Shown one piece after another: positions 1 through 7,207 of a stretch of 64,000 nucleotides of DNA. The notes under the pieces are model-generated. The model was given only the letters and a program-made list of their open reading frames with translations. It was not told where the DNA came from and searched no databases. The stretch comes from Prevotella sp. Lineage in GTDB: Bacteria > Bacteroidota > Bacteroidia > Bacteroidales > Bacteroidaceae. The position numbers were made by a program, and so were the translations under genes. The stretch covers positions 1 through 64,000 of the forward strand of contig JAFVGN010000049.1 of NCBI GenBank assembly GCA_017474925.1, given 5' to 3'. Numbering within the stretch: the first letter of the stretch is position 1; each line of letters starts with the position of its first letter.

Positions 1-543
1 ACGCTGATAGAGTGGGGTGCCGAACGCCGCCGCCTCGTCCTCGGCAGCCTGATACATGCCGTATGGCTGGGGTTCAATGCTCCCGCCTTCGAATATCTTA
101 GCAAAGGCCGAAGTCAGGATGGGTGCGAACGACATGCCGTCTGCGATGGCATGGTGAGCGTCGGAGAGCAGGCAGAGGCTCTTCTCGGTCTCGATGACCT
201 CAGCGCGGAAGAGTGGCTCATTGCCAAACAGGTCGAACGGACGTATAAAGCCATCGCTGATATATGCCTGCAGTTCTGTCTCCGAACACTTGCGGGTGAC
301 AACGGGGATGGGCATCGACATATCGCACCACTGGCGCACCTCGCCTTGTTCACCAGCGACAAAGCGCGTATGCAGTTCAGGAACCGACTGGAGAAGTGTG
401 CGCGTAGCACTGGCAACCCGTTCCATCGTCATTGACAGAGGCATGAAGATATAGTTGGGCAGGTTGTATTGTGTTGATTCGGGGTGCTGCATGCTCTGTA
501 GCAGCACGCCTAACTGTGATTGTAATAATGGATAGGTAATCAT
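1..543 (-). CDS. Non-ribosomal peptide synthetase, N-terminal condensation domain (partial)
   Basis: This is the first 181 codons of a gene that continues past the left edge. I translated it directly because the frame has no stop inside the window. The sequence shows the condensation-domain active site HHAIADG at residues 130-136 (HHxxxDG, with H131 as the expected catalytic base) and the usual start YPLLQSQLGVLL. In the family this domain joins two carrier-bound amino acids or acyl groups. A stand-alone condensation-type acyltransferase cannot be excluded, since no adenylation or carrier domain is visible. The ATG overlaps the stop of the upstream ORF (540-830) by ATGA, so the two are translationally coupled. 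A -7 box lies at 853-860. The first 30 codons are repeated in a scar at 2929-3018. Confidence 0.85.
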   Translation of the reverse strand, partial: MITYPLLQSQLGVLLQSMQHPESTQYNLPNYIFMPLSMTMERVASATRTLLQSVPELHTRFVAGEQGEVRQWCDMSMPIPVVTRKCSETELQAYISDGFIRPFDLFGNEPLFRAEVIETEKSLCLLSDAHHAIADGMSFAPILTSAFAKIFEGGSIEPQPYGMYQAAEDEAAAFGTPLYQR

Positions 544-830
544 TTTTCTTTCTTCGTAAGCATTTTTAATTTACCATTGTATATATAGATGCCCTTCTGG
601 GCGGGTTTGCCGTCGAGCCTGCGGCCCTGCAGGTCGTACCAGCCGGAGAGTGAAGAGTGAGGAGTGAAGAGTGAAGAATTTCCTTCATTTCTCATTTCTT
701 CGATTCCCGTTCCCATGGTTTGCTCCACACCGCAGACAGTGCAGATGCCACTCTCAAACTGGTGGACGTCTGTGCGGCTATACAAGCAATAGTGGCAGTG
801 GCTGATATGCATATGCTTAATGACACTCAT
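540..830 (-). pseudogene. Orphan C-terminal tail ORF (remnant of a secreted protein)
   Basis: This open frame of 96 codons has no signal peptide. It holds two CxxC pairs (HCHYC near residues 11-15 and CTVCG near 30-34), a segment often seen near the end of long secreted leucine-rich-repeat proteins of this group. It ends with a GWYDLQGRRLDGKPAQKGIY tail of the kind used as type IX sorting or anchoring signals. A tail without an export signal suggests the 3' end of a larger deleted gene that now reads from a nearby promoter. A low-complexity run of agtga-like units (646-678) lies inside it and splits the tail from the upstream part. Its stop overlaps the start of the peptide synthetase gene. 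It may still be translated as a short leader. Confidence 0.5.
646..678. repeat. Low-complexity gagtgaag direct repeats
   Basis: Four imperfect copies of a 7-9 base unit (agagtgaag/aggagtgaag) sit inside the orphan tail ORF and encode the serine-rich stretch SSLFTPHSSLS. Similar cattcttcactt runs occur at 3133-3148. They look like slippage products. Confidence 0.6.
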
Positions 831-852
831 GACATTATGACCTTAATGACCA
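816..852. repeat. TGAC array, first copy of locus 1
   Basis: Four ATGAC/TGACA units are spaced 9-13 bases apart (cttaatgacactcatgac and on). The same motif occurs in inverted orientation at 1260-1295 and again in this orientation at 1386-1426. The array overlaps the start of the orphan tail ORF, so it may be transcribed. Confidence 0.7.
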
Positions 853-860
853 CAAAAGTA
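853..860 (-). promoter_or_regulatory. -7 box for the tail ORF and peptide synthetase
   Basis: TACTTTTG on the minus strand matches the Bacteroidota TAnnTTTG box and lies 23 bases before the ATG at 830. A second candidate, TAACTTTG, is at 897-904. No clear -33 box is visible for either. Confidence 0.45.
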
Positions 861-1259
861 CACAAAAGGAACTTCTTTATACTTTAAGGATTCGTGCAAA
901 GTTACGAAATAATTTGGAAACACATTGCAATCGTGCGGAAAAAGTGACAAGTTTTAACGCTCGGACGCACGAAAAGCATTCAGTACAATAGGTTCTTTGT
1001 GTGTAAAAAGGCACGGGACCATCTACCGTGGTGGAGGCGAAGAGCGGAAGTCTGAAATTAACTGGATAACCCCCAATCTTGAAGTCCCCGAGATGTAATA
1101 CAGAACATGAGCCCAAATTTGGGCTCATGTTCCTTCTCCCATGTACACAGCAGGTTCCGTTGTGCACTTACGCTGCAAAGTTACGCATTGTTTTTCAATT
1201 ACGTGCATATTGGGCGAATAAAAGGTACGGAAAGTGTACACTCGACAGTAGCAAGGGGG
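861..1259. other. Gene-free spacer within repeat locus 1
   Basis: I find no credible coding frame in about 400 bases. The stretch contains a second -7 box (897-904, minus), a block at 950-985 that resembles 3166-3200 upstream of the synthetase scar (both contain gaaaagcattcagt), and a 30-bp perfect palindrome at 1103-1132. The similarity shows that the regions upstream of the two synthetase N-termini share ancestry. Confidence 0.6.
1103..1132. repeat. 30-bp perfect palindrome
   Basis: The two 15-base arms, gaacatgagcccaaa and its exact complement, meet with no spacer. It could be a protein binding site or a hairpin. There is no U-run typical of a terminator on either strand (the + strand continues cttctccc). 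Confidence 0.8.
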
Positions 1260-1295
1260 TGTCACGTAGGTCATTAGGTCATGTGTGTCATTAAG
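1260..1295. repeat. TGAC array, inverted second copy of locus 1
   Basis: Units of GGTCAT and GTGTCAT form the inverted counterpart of the arrays at 816-852 and 1386-1426. The block GTAGGTCA here matches the complement of TGACCTAC at 1416-1423. The array lies 30 bp before the AT-rich palindrome. Confidence 0.7.
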
Positions 1296-1325
1296 TTTTT
1301 TTGAATTGGGCGGGGGATTTTCTTA

Positions 1326-1363
1326 CTATAGTATATATAAATTATAATTTATATATACTATAG
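1326..1363. repeat. 38-bp AT-rich perfect palindrome, locus 1
   Basis: The 19-base arm ctatagtatatataaatta is followed directly by its exact complement. It is flanked by TGAC arrays in opposite orientation, 30 bp to the left and 22 bp to the right. A very similar 39-nt AT palindrome stands in the same position at 36648-36686. It could be a melting site, a recombination or cleavage site, or a cruciform. Confidence 0.85.
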
Positions 1364-1385
1364 GCGAATTTCGCACTCCGAAATG

Positions 1386-1426
1386 CTTCATGACACTCTT
1401 GACACATGACACACGTGACCTACTTG
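1386..1426. repeat. TGAC array, third copy of locus 1
   Basis: Units tgacactct, tgacaca, tgacacac and gtgacc follow each other at 8-10 base spacing. The array ends about 56 bp before the -7 box of the HU-HIG gene, so it could act as an operator for that gene as well as part of the repeat locus. Confidence 0.7.
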
Positions 1427-1481
1427 AAAAAAAGTCGAAAAAAAGTTGGGAAAACATTCGTGAACCGCAATGAAAGTTTCG

Positions 1482-1489
1482 TACCTTTG
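1482..1489 (+). promoter_or_regulatory. -7 box of the HU-HIG gene
   Basis: TACCTTTG is a perfect match to TAnnTTTG. It would give a 5' leader of about 160 bases before the ATG at 1655. No convincing -33 TTG is seen at the usual 19-21 base distance. Confidence 0.65.
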
Positions 1490-1654
1490 CAATGTCGAAA
1501 GAGGACGAAGACGGAGCGCCGTCGGCAGCTGGGAATATCTTTCAGGTGCACCAAAATTTCCTCCCTGCGCAGGGCGCAAAAACGGAATCCTGACATCGAC
1601 AACGCGAACGAATCAACTATTATTACTAACCAATCAAAAAAAACTTTACAAATT

Positions 1655-2269
1655 ATGGCAATGAAAGTGAAGGCAGTAGAGAAGCTGCTGAAGTTTGACA
1701 AGAATTCCGAGGGCGTGTACCGCTATGTGATGTCTCCCGAGATGTACTCGAGCCTGAGTCAGAAGAAGGTCATCAAGGAGGCTGCCCTGCGCAGCGGCGT
1801 GAGCCAGGGTGTGATGCAGGCGTGCTGGGATGCTGCTGGCGAGGTGATCAAGGCATGGGCAACCGAAGGCCATAGCGTGGCTCTGCCCGGACTGGGTACC
1901 ATGCGCTTCGGACTGCGCTCGAAGTCGGTGGACGACGTGAACAAGGTGAAGACCTCGCTGATTACCAGCCGTCGCATCATCTTCACCCCCGACGTGGACC
2001 TGAAGGACGAGCTGAAGAACACCAGCGTTGTCATCACCTGTTACGACCGCAACGGCGTTGAGGTGAAGCGCGTGACCAGCAGCGACGACGCTGAGGTCGA
2101 GGACCCCGAGACCATCAACGGCAATGGCGAGAACGGCGGCACGAACGAGGGCGACAACACCAACACTGGCGACAACACCCAGAACGGCGAGGGCACCGAT
2201 CCTGACAACGGTGGTGACAACAACGGTGGCGGCGGCCTGCCTGGCGGCGGCGGAGGCGCTGAGGGCTGA
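1655..2269 (+). CDS. HU-HIG family DNA-binding protein with glycine-rich tail
   Basis: This 204-residue protein has an HU-like DNA-binding fold at residues 1-125, including LPGLGTMRFGLRSKS and the helix with SQKKVIKEAALRSGVSQGVM. A low-complexity Asn/Gly/Glu/Asp tail follows from about residue 150. This matches the Bacteroidota group of HU domains fused to a winged helix, Ig or glycine-rich segment. It probably binds and bends DNA; the target is unknown. I chose the start MAMKVKAVEK because the longer in-frame ORF from 1406 would read through the promoter and the TGAC array. It is followed by a smalltalk gene, its usual partner. In related genomes an N-acetylmuramoyl-L-alanine amidase often follows, but none is present here. 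Confidence 0.85.
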   Translation: MAMKVKAVEKLLKFDKNSEGVYRYVMSPEMYSSLSQKKVIKEAALRSGVSQGVMQACWDAAGEVIKAWATEGHSVALPGLGTMRFGLRSKSVDDVNKVKTSLITSRRIIFTPDVDLKDELKNTSVVITCYDRNGVEVKRVTSSDDAEVEDPETINGNGENGGTNEGDNTNTGDNTQNGEGTDPDNGGDNNGGGGLPGGGGGAEG

Positions 2270-2285
2270 TCTGAATTCTCTCGCT

Positions 2286-2460
2286 GAGCCGCAGAGAACG
2301 CAGAGGTTCGCAGAGTAAAAATATAAAAACAGGAGTGAGGAGGAGTACTCAGAGACAACCAGAGCCTATAACTCTCCAATACTCTATAAGAACCCCAGGA
2401 CTCCATAAACTCCCCAGGAATAACGTAACCTCTGCGTGACCTCTGCGAACTCCGCGGCTC
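2286..2460. repeat. Imperfect 30-bp inverted repeat between HU-HIG and smalltalk
   Basis: The arm at 2286-2315 (gagccgcagagaacgcagag and on) pairs with 2430-2460 (ending ccgcggctc) with few mismatches. It encloses about 115 bases of tract rich in actcc and ctctaa. In the transcript this would make a long stem leading into the smalltalk gene. Each arm is itself made of cgcagag-type units. Confidence 0.65.
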
Positions 2461-2537
2461 TGCGCGAGAATAAAAGCGAGAGCAAAAATGCTCTGTGCGA
2501 GAGAATAGAAACAAGTATTAACCAAAACCAAATCGCT

Positions 2538-2642
2538 ATGAAGAAGAATTCTGTATGGGAGGTTCTCCTCCGCATCTTCATCGCGGCTGCTACCGCTGCC
2601 CTGACGGCACTGGGCACCACCAGCTGCATGAGCCTGTTCTAA
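2538..2642 (+). CDS. Smalltalk protein
   Basis: This 34-residue protein begins MKKNSVWEVLLRIFIAAATA and ends with a TTSC motif and MSLF. It fits the smalltalk family: tiny Bacteroidota proteins with one hydrophobic helix (residues 9-26) and a Cys near the C-terminus, usually encoded after an HU-like DNA-binding protein. The function is unknown in the family. The Cys context (LGTTSC) resembles a lipobox, but only four residues would remain after processing. It lies 268 bases downstream of the HU-HIG stop and probably shares its transcript, ending at the terminator at 2707-2745. Confidence 0.8.
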   Translation: MKKNSVWEVLLRIFIAAATAALTALGTTSCMSLF

Positions 2643-2706
2643 TTTGAAATTAGGAATTAGGAATTGTGATTAGACTATTCCGTTAGAAACGCGAAACCAT
2701 GAAGAA

Positions 2707-2745
2707 AGAGTGGCTGGCAAGCATTGTTGTCAGCCACTCTCTTTT
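2707..2745 (+). terminator. Terminator after smalltalk
   Basis: The stem agagtggctg / cagccactct has a 14-base loop and is followed by ctttttg. The hairpin resembles the one at 3233-3262 (both contain agtggctggcaa), so the two were probably copied from one another. Confidence 0.75.
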
Positions 2746-2770
2746 TGTGTTTTATCCTTGGACACCAGTA

Positions 2771-3018
2771 TTAATGAATGTAACTACTGATGAAATCCAT
2801 CACCTCTTTCTTGACTTCTGGAGGGCAATAGTAGGGATCGTTGATCCTTGGGGAATGAGCGCCAATAGGGTTGATAATCTTCTTGGCATTGGGTCCCAGT
2901 TTGTCAGGCTGGGCAGCCGACCAGGGGGATTGGGCAGGTTATATTGTGTAGACTCAGGGTGCTGCATACTTTGTAGCAGCACGCCTAACTGTGATTGCAA
3001 TAATGGATAAGTAATCAT
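2771..3018 (-). pseudogene. Scar of a second peptide synthetase gene
   Basis: The first 30 codons (3018 to 2929) encode exactly the same 30 residues as the synthetase at 1-543, with nine synonymous and no amino-acid changing differences. Homology then stops at NLPN. The bases downstream are open in another frame, giving a plausible natural C-terminus (ending PPEVKKEVMDFISSYIH, stop at 2771-2773). The simplest reading is that a paralogous gene once stood here and an internal deletion fused its start, out of frame, to the end of itself or of a neighbour. I cannot assign the C-terminal fragment to a family. Confidence 0.75.
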
Positions 3019-3232
3019 TCTTCTTTCTTTGTAAACATTTTCAGTAAACAAAAATATATAATTCTTTATGAATCATCTACGATAAAACGTTTTTTAACAT
3101 AATTTTATTGTGTTTTTCCGTTGAGTTCCCTCATTCTTCACTTTTCACTCAAAATTATCGGAAAAGTAATTTTAACGCTTTGACCACATGAAAAGCATTC
3201 AGTTGCAGCTCTTTACACAAAAGAAAGAAAAA

Positions 3233-3262
3233 AGTGGCTGGCAAATGTTGTTGCCAGTCACT
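3233..3262 (-). terminator. Terminator of the pectinesterase gene
   Basis: The arms agtggctggcaa / ttgccagtcact have one G-T pair and a 6-base loop. On the minus strand they are followed by a T-rich run (3219-3232). The hairpin lies 31 bases after the pectinesterase stop. Confidence 0.75.
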
Positions 3263-3292
3263 CTTGATGATGTGTCGCGGGCTGTGAGGCTA

Positions 3293-6200
3293 TTACTTGA
3301 CGACAACCTTGCGGCCGTTGATGATGTAGATGCCCTTGGTGGCCTTTTCGACGCGGACACCCTGCATGTTGTAGATGGTGCCGTCGAGGTTCACGTTCTC
3401 GTTCAGGATCACGCTTTCAATGCCAGTGGTACCGGCGACGTGGCCCTCGGGACCCAGTGCACCGATGGCGGTGAAGGTGCGGATGGTGAGCTTGTCCTGA
3501 GCAGGATCAACGGTGATGTTGAAGACGCCGTTAGAGGAGATGCCCACGAACTCGCCGTTCTTGAACAGGGCGCAACCTGTCATGCCATTGTCGGCCATAC
3601 CGAAGGTGACGGTGCCGTTGTCGTAGACTGCATCGGCAGGAGGCAGCAGCTTGGCGAGCTGTGCGGGATTCCAGTCAGTGAACATCTTGTCGTAGGTGAA
3701 CTCGGCAGCCTGATCGGCGGTGAGAATGGTCTCAAAGTTACCACCAAACGACTGGATGATGTTGCTGGCGGGCGTAATATCGTTGCCGGCAGCGTCCTTC
3801 GTACCATATTCGCCGAAGATCTTCGGGTCTTTGTTGTTCATACCCTTTTGCGTCCAACGCGAAGCGACGAGCGTATTCTTAGCATTGTCGTCGAGCGTGG
3901 TGTTCAGGTAGACGGTGATAGGCTCGTTCTGCCAGGTACGTCCGAAGTTCCAGTCACCCTTGCCCTCGGCGAGGTCGACCACCTTACAGCCGTCGAAGAC
4001 GTAGCCGAACTTGGTGTTCGTGGTGGGAGCGACGATGGTGCGGCCGCCCTTGCCGGTATTCTTGTCGCGAGGCTCCAGCGAGATGGTGGTGTTCTGGAAG
4101 CGGATGTCGCCGCCACCGCAGATGAAGTCGACGGTGCCGTGGATGTCGCAGTCCTCCCAGTATGCCTGCTGGCTGCTGTTCGAGCTGTAGTAGGTATCCT
4201 GGTATGACAGCATGCGCACATTCTTACCGATGGTGCGGGTTCCGGCATCCTGCAGCACGGCAGCACGTCCGGCAGAACCGGCAGCATAGTAGTCAAGAGC
4301 GTTCTGCAGCGTCAGATCCTGTAGGTAGAGGTTCGAACCGCTGTTGTCTAGGAGGTCGGCCTTACCGAGACCCTCCACGCTGACATCGGGCTTGGTGACG
4401 ATGATGGTCTTGTCCATCGACTGTCCGACGATGGAGATGTTGTGACCGGTGATGGCTGTCTTCACGGTAGCATCGAGGTCGTAGGTGCCGTTGGGCAGGA
4501 AGATGATGGAACGCGGAGCGTCCTTGCTGGCATTGATGCCGTTCACCACGTCGATGACATCCAGCAGACTGCCTGCATCGCCGGCCTTCACGAAGTACCA
4601 GTTGTCCTGACTGTCGAAGTTGACCTCGGCAGTGTTAACAATCTTCATGCCGTGGATATACATCTCGCCGCCGCACTGCATCTCCAAGGTTAGCGTGCCA
4701 GCGTCGCCCTCGTAGTTGTAGACTGCCGTGCCGCCGTCGCCCTCAGCAATGCCCGGGAGCGTGGTCAGCACCTCGTCGCCTTTCTTCACGGCAATGCCGG
4801 TGCCGGAACCGTACTGGCAGAGTATGACGGTGACGGTGGCCTTCGGACCTACGAGCAGGTCGACGGTATTGCCGTTCTTGAAGGCCCATCCGTGCTGGGC
4901 ATCGTGCCAGTAGAAGCCTTCGCCGGAGGGGTTGAAGGCCTCATGGTCCTCGGGGTAGAAATTCTTGTCGGCCAGGTCGAAGAAGTACTTCTTGTAGGTG
5001 CTGGATTCCTCAATCTCAGTCTGGATGGCATAGAGCTTCGTGTTGGCTGTGATGACGTCGGCAGTGGTGTACTTCTCACCCAGCACGGGCGTCTTGAACC
5101 AGCCGCGAGCCTTGTAGCCCTCCTTGGTGGCAGAAGCGTTGTTGATGTCGAAGGCAAACTCGCCGATGGCGGCGTCTTCCTCGACGTTCTGGGTAGCCAG
5201 TACGCTGCCGTCAACGCCGATATACTCCAGCGTATAGTCGGGTTTGTAGATGACGTTCAGCACGTAGTCCATCTGTGTCTCGCCGGCAGTCATCGGGATG
5301 GTGACCGTGCAGGCTTTGTCCTGCGCGTCGTAGGTAATCTCACCCACCTCACCGGTGGTAGCGACAACGTCGGTCAAGGGATTGCTGCTGCTGACCATTG
5401 GTTCGGCCTTCGGCAGTTTCAGCGTAGCCTCGAACTGTTCGCCAAAGACTTCCTCGGCAGAATACTCGTTGCCGTTAATCTTGAACGATGCTAGCACGGG
5501 AACGTCCTTCTCGGTACCGTTCAGGACACCCTCGATGACGATTTGGGCGAGGCCAATCTGCTTGCCAGCCTGCAGGTGGTAGAGGTAGAGTTTCAGTCCG
5601 CATGCGCCCTCGCCGGGTGTTGAACCGGTGACGTCGTAGCTCTTTTCGGTATTTTTGTTGCTGTTGTTGCGCTCGGGACTGATTCCCGTTTCCAGTTCAA
5701 CGGTCGTGCCGTCGCTATTCAGCCAGTAGACGTCAATGAGTCCGTTGTCGGTGCCGAAGCGGTTGGCCTTGAATGCCACCTTGGTCGGTGTGAAGGTAAA
5801 GCCCGGCTTGGGAGTGATGATGAAGCTGACGGCATCGTCGTCCGTCAGGTTGTCGTTATGCTGGTCGACAGGCGCCAGGCGGGTTTCTGTTGTGCCGGCA
5901 TAGGTAATCTTGTCCTGGATGTTCCAGTTGCTGCCGTGTGTCACCTTGCTTGACAGGAAGTAGTCGGCGTTCGAGAAGGTAGCCTTCTGGCCCTCTGTAC
6001 CCTCGTCGAAGGGGAACGTGGCAGTAGCGGGCTCGTTGACGAGGGTCTTCTTCTCCTTCGGGGCATACTGCACGACGGAGATGACCTTGTAGTAGTTGTT
6101 GTCGTTGGTCGACGTTACGGCCACATAGCCAGCCTCGGCGTCGCTGCGCTTTGCACTGTAGGTGTTGTCGTTCTTCAGTTCTTCGGTGCTGTTGCCGATG

Positions 6201-6949
6201 GTGTAGTAAGAGTAGCCGGGATAGCCGTTGACGGTGATGAGGTCGCCGGCATTCTTCACGGGAATCTTGAACGTGGCTCCCTTGCGCACCTGCATGTTGT
6301 CGCCGTTGATCCGGAACGTGGCACCGTTGGCCTCGACGGTCATCTTCAGGCCGTTCTTCTCGACGGCCTCTACTTCGCCGGCCTCTGCCGTGCCGGAGAG
6401 TGCCATTACGGCATCCTGTAGTCCGGCGTTGCCGAAATTCCATGTGCCAGTGACGTCCTCAGCAACGGGTTCGCCCTTCGGGCCTTCCGTGTCTTGTACC
6501 ACCTCGATGGCAATGAGGTACTGACCCTTGTTGACTACCTCGACATAGCCCTTAGCCACCTCATTTGCCGTAGCGGTATGGGCGGTGACAGCGTCTGTGG
6601 CATCGACACCATTGATGGAGTAGGCAAAGTACGGGGCAGCATAACCTGTCACGGTTACTACGTCGTTAATACTCACTACGGGCACCTTGAATACAACACC
6701 ATTACCCGTCTGGATACTGTTGCCATTGTTGCGGATGGTCTGCCCGTTGGCTTCTACGGTCAACAGGACTCCATTGTCCTCAACAGCTTTGACAGTGCCG
6801 GCCTCGGAAGTGCCTGACAGTGCCACTGTAGCAGCGACTACGTTTTCGTTGGTAAAGTCCCACGTAGCCTTAATGGTTTCTGCCCGTCCCGCGACAGCCA
6901 TCATGGCCAGCAGACAGAGCATACTGAATCTAAGTAAATGTTTCTTCAT
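3293..6949 (-). CDS. Secreted multi-domain pectin methylesterase (CE8)
   Basis: The 1218-residue protein should demethylate pectin outside the cell. A signal peptide covers residues 1-23 (AVAGRAETIK). Two related modules follow (about 29-152 and 166-293, each starting TWxF and carrying VEANG), then a beta-rich region, an InlB-like repeat near 590-650, and a right-handed beta-helix esterase domain at about 790-1110. The catalytic residues are visible: Q917-D918 (QDTYY), D941 (GTVDF) and R1004 (FGRTW). The last 45 residues form a C-terminal tail (GTIYNMQGVRVEKATKGIYI) of the type IX kind. It stands alone, with a TATCTTTG box at 7051-7058 and its own terminator. No SusC/SusD pair lies next to it, so it is not part of a classical polysaccharide utilisation locus here. 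Confidence 0.88.
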   Translation of the reverse strand: MKKHLLRFSMLCLLAMMAVAGRAETIKATWDFTNENVVAATVALSGTSEAGTVKAVEDNGVLLTVEANGQTIRNNGNSIQTGNGVVFKVPVVSINDVVTVTGYAAPYFAYSINGVDATDAVTAHTATANEVAKGYVEVVNKGQYLIAIEVVQDTEGPKGEPVAEDVTGTWNFGNAGLQDAVMALSGTAEAGEVEAVEKNGLKMTVEANGATFRINGDNMQVRKGATFKIPVKNAGDLITVNGYPGYSYYTIGNSTEELKNDNTYSAKRSDAEAGYVAVTSTNDNNYYKVISVVQYAPKEKKTLVNEPATATFPFDEGTEGQKATFSNADYFLSSKVTHGSNWNIQDKITYAGTTETRLAPVDQHNDNLTDDDAVSFIITPKPGFTFTPTKVAFKANRFGTDNGLIDVYWLNSDGTTVELETGISPERNNSNKNTEKSYDVTGSTPGEGACGLKLYLYHLQAGKQIGLAQIVIEGVLNGTEKDVPVLASFKINGNEYSAEEVFGEQFEATLKLPKAEPMVSSSNPLTDVVATTGEVGEITYDAQDKACTVTIPMTAGETQMDYVLNVIYKPDYTLEYIGVDGSVLATQNVEEDAAIGEFAFDINNASATKEGYKARGWFKTPVLGEKYTTADVITANTKLYAIQTEIEESSTYKKYFFDLADKNFYPEDHEAFNPSGEGFYWHDAQHGWAFKNGNTVDLLVGPKATVTVILCQYGSGTGIAVKKGDEVLTTLPGIAEGDGGTAVYNYEGDAGTLTLEMQCGGEMYIHGMKIVNTAEVNFDSQDNWYFVKAGDAGSLLDVIDVVNGINASKDAPRSIIFLPNGTYDLDATVKTAITGHNISIVGQSMDKTIIVTKPDVSVEGLGKADLLDNSGSNLYLQDLTLQNALDYYAAGSAGRAAVLQDAGTRTIGKNVRMLSYQDTYYSSNSSQQAYWEDCDIHGTVDFICGGGDIRFQNTTISLEPRDKNTGKGGRTIVAPTTNTKFGYVFDGCKVVDLAEGKGDWNFGRTWQNEPITVYLNTTLDDNAKNTLVASRWTQKGMNNKDPKIFGEYGTKDAAGNDITPASNIIQSFGGNFETILTADQAAEFTYDKMFTDWNPAQLAKLLPPADAVYDNGTVTFGMADNGMTGCALFKNGEFVGISSNGVFNITVDPAQDKLTIRTFTAIGALGPEGHVAGTTGIESVILNENVNLDGTIYNMQGVRVEKATKGIYIINGRKVVVK

Positions 6950-7050
6950 ACGAATTAAGTTTTTGTTAGGATAGTTATGAATTAAGTTTTATGATAAAAG
7001 AATAATGTTCGCGCATGAGGTGTCCGCGCTCCCGCGCACGCGCAACGTCA

Positions 7051-7058
7051 CAAAGATA
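7051..7058 (-). promoter_or_regulatory. -7 box of the pectinesterase gene
   Basis: TATCTTTG on the minus strand lies about 100 bases before the ATG at 6949. The leader contains a GC-rich run of gcgc units (7022-7044). Confidence 0.55.
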
Positions 7059-7207
7059 CGAATAATCGCGTTCATTAAGGACAATGAGTGTGATAATTCT
7101 TGTTAAAAGTTACGAAATCGTTTACGTTTCCGCTTTCATCAGCCTTTCGCATTACATATCTCCTTCCTTTTTCCTCGTTCCTCGAAAACTCTTTCCTCCT
7201 TTCTCGT

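Noticed and set aside
1406..1654. N-terminal extension of the HU-HIG protein
   Set aside because: It would run through the TGAC array and the TACCTTTG promoter; the domain starts at MAMKVKAVEK.
3188..4207. 339-codon open frame opposite the pectinesterase
   Set aside because: It is a shadow of the codon bias of the real gene; it has no promoter, no recognised domain and a repetitive Val/Asp/Gly composition.
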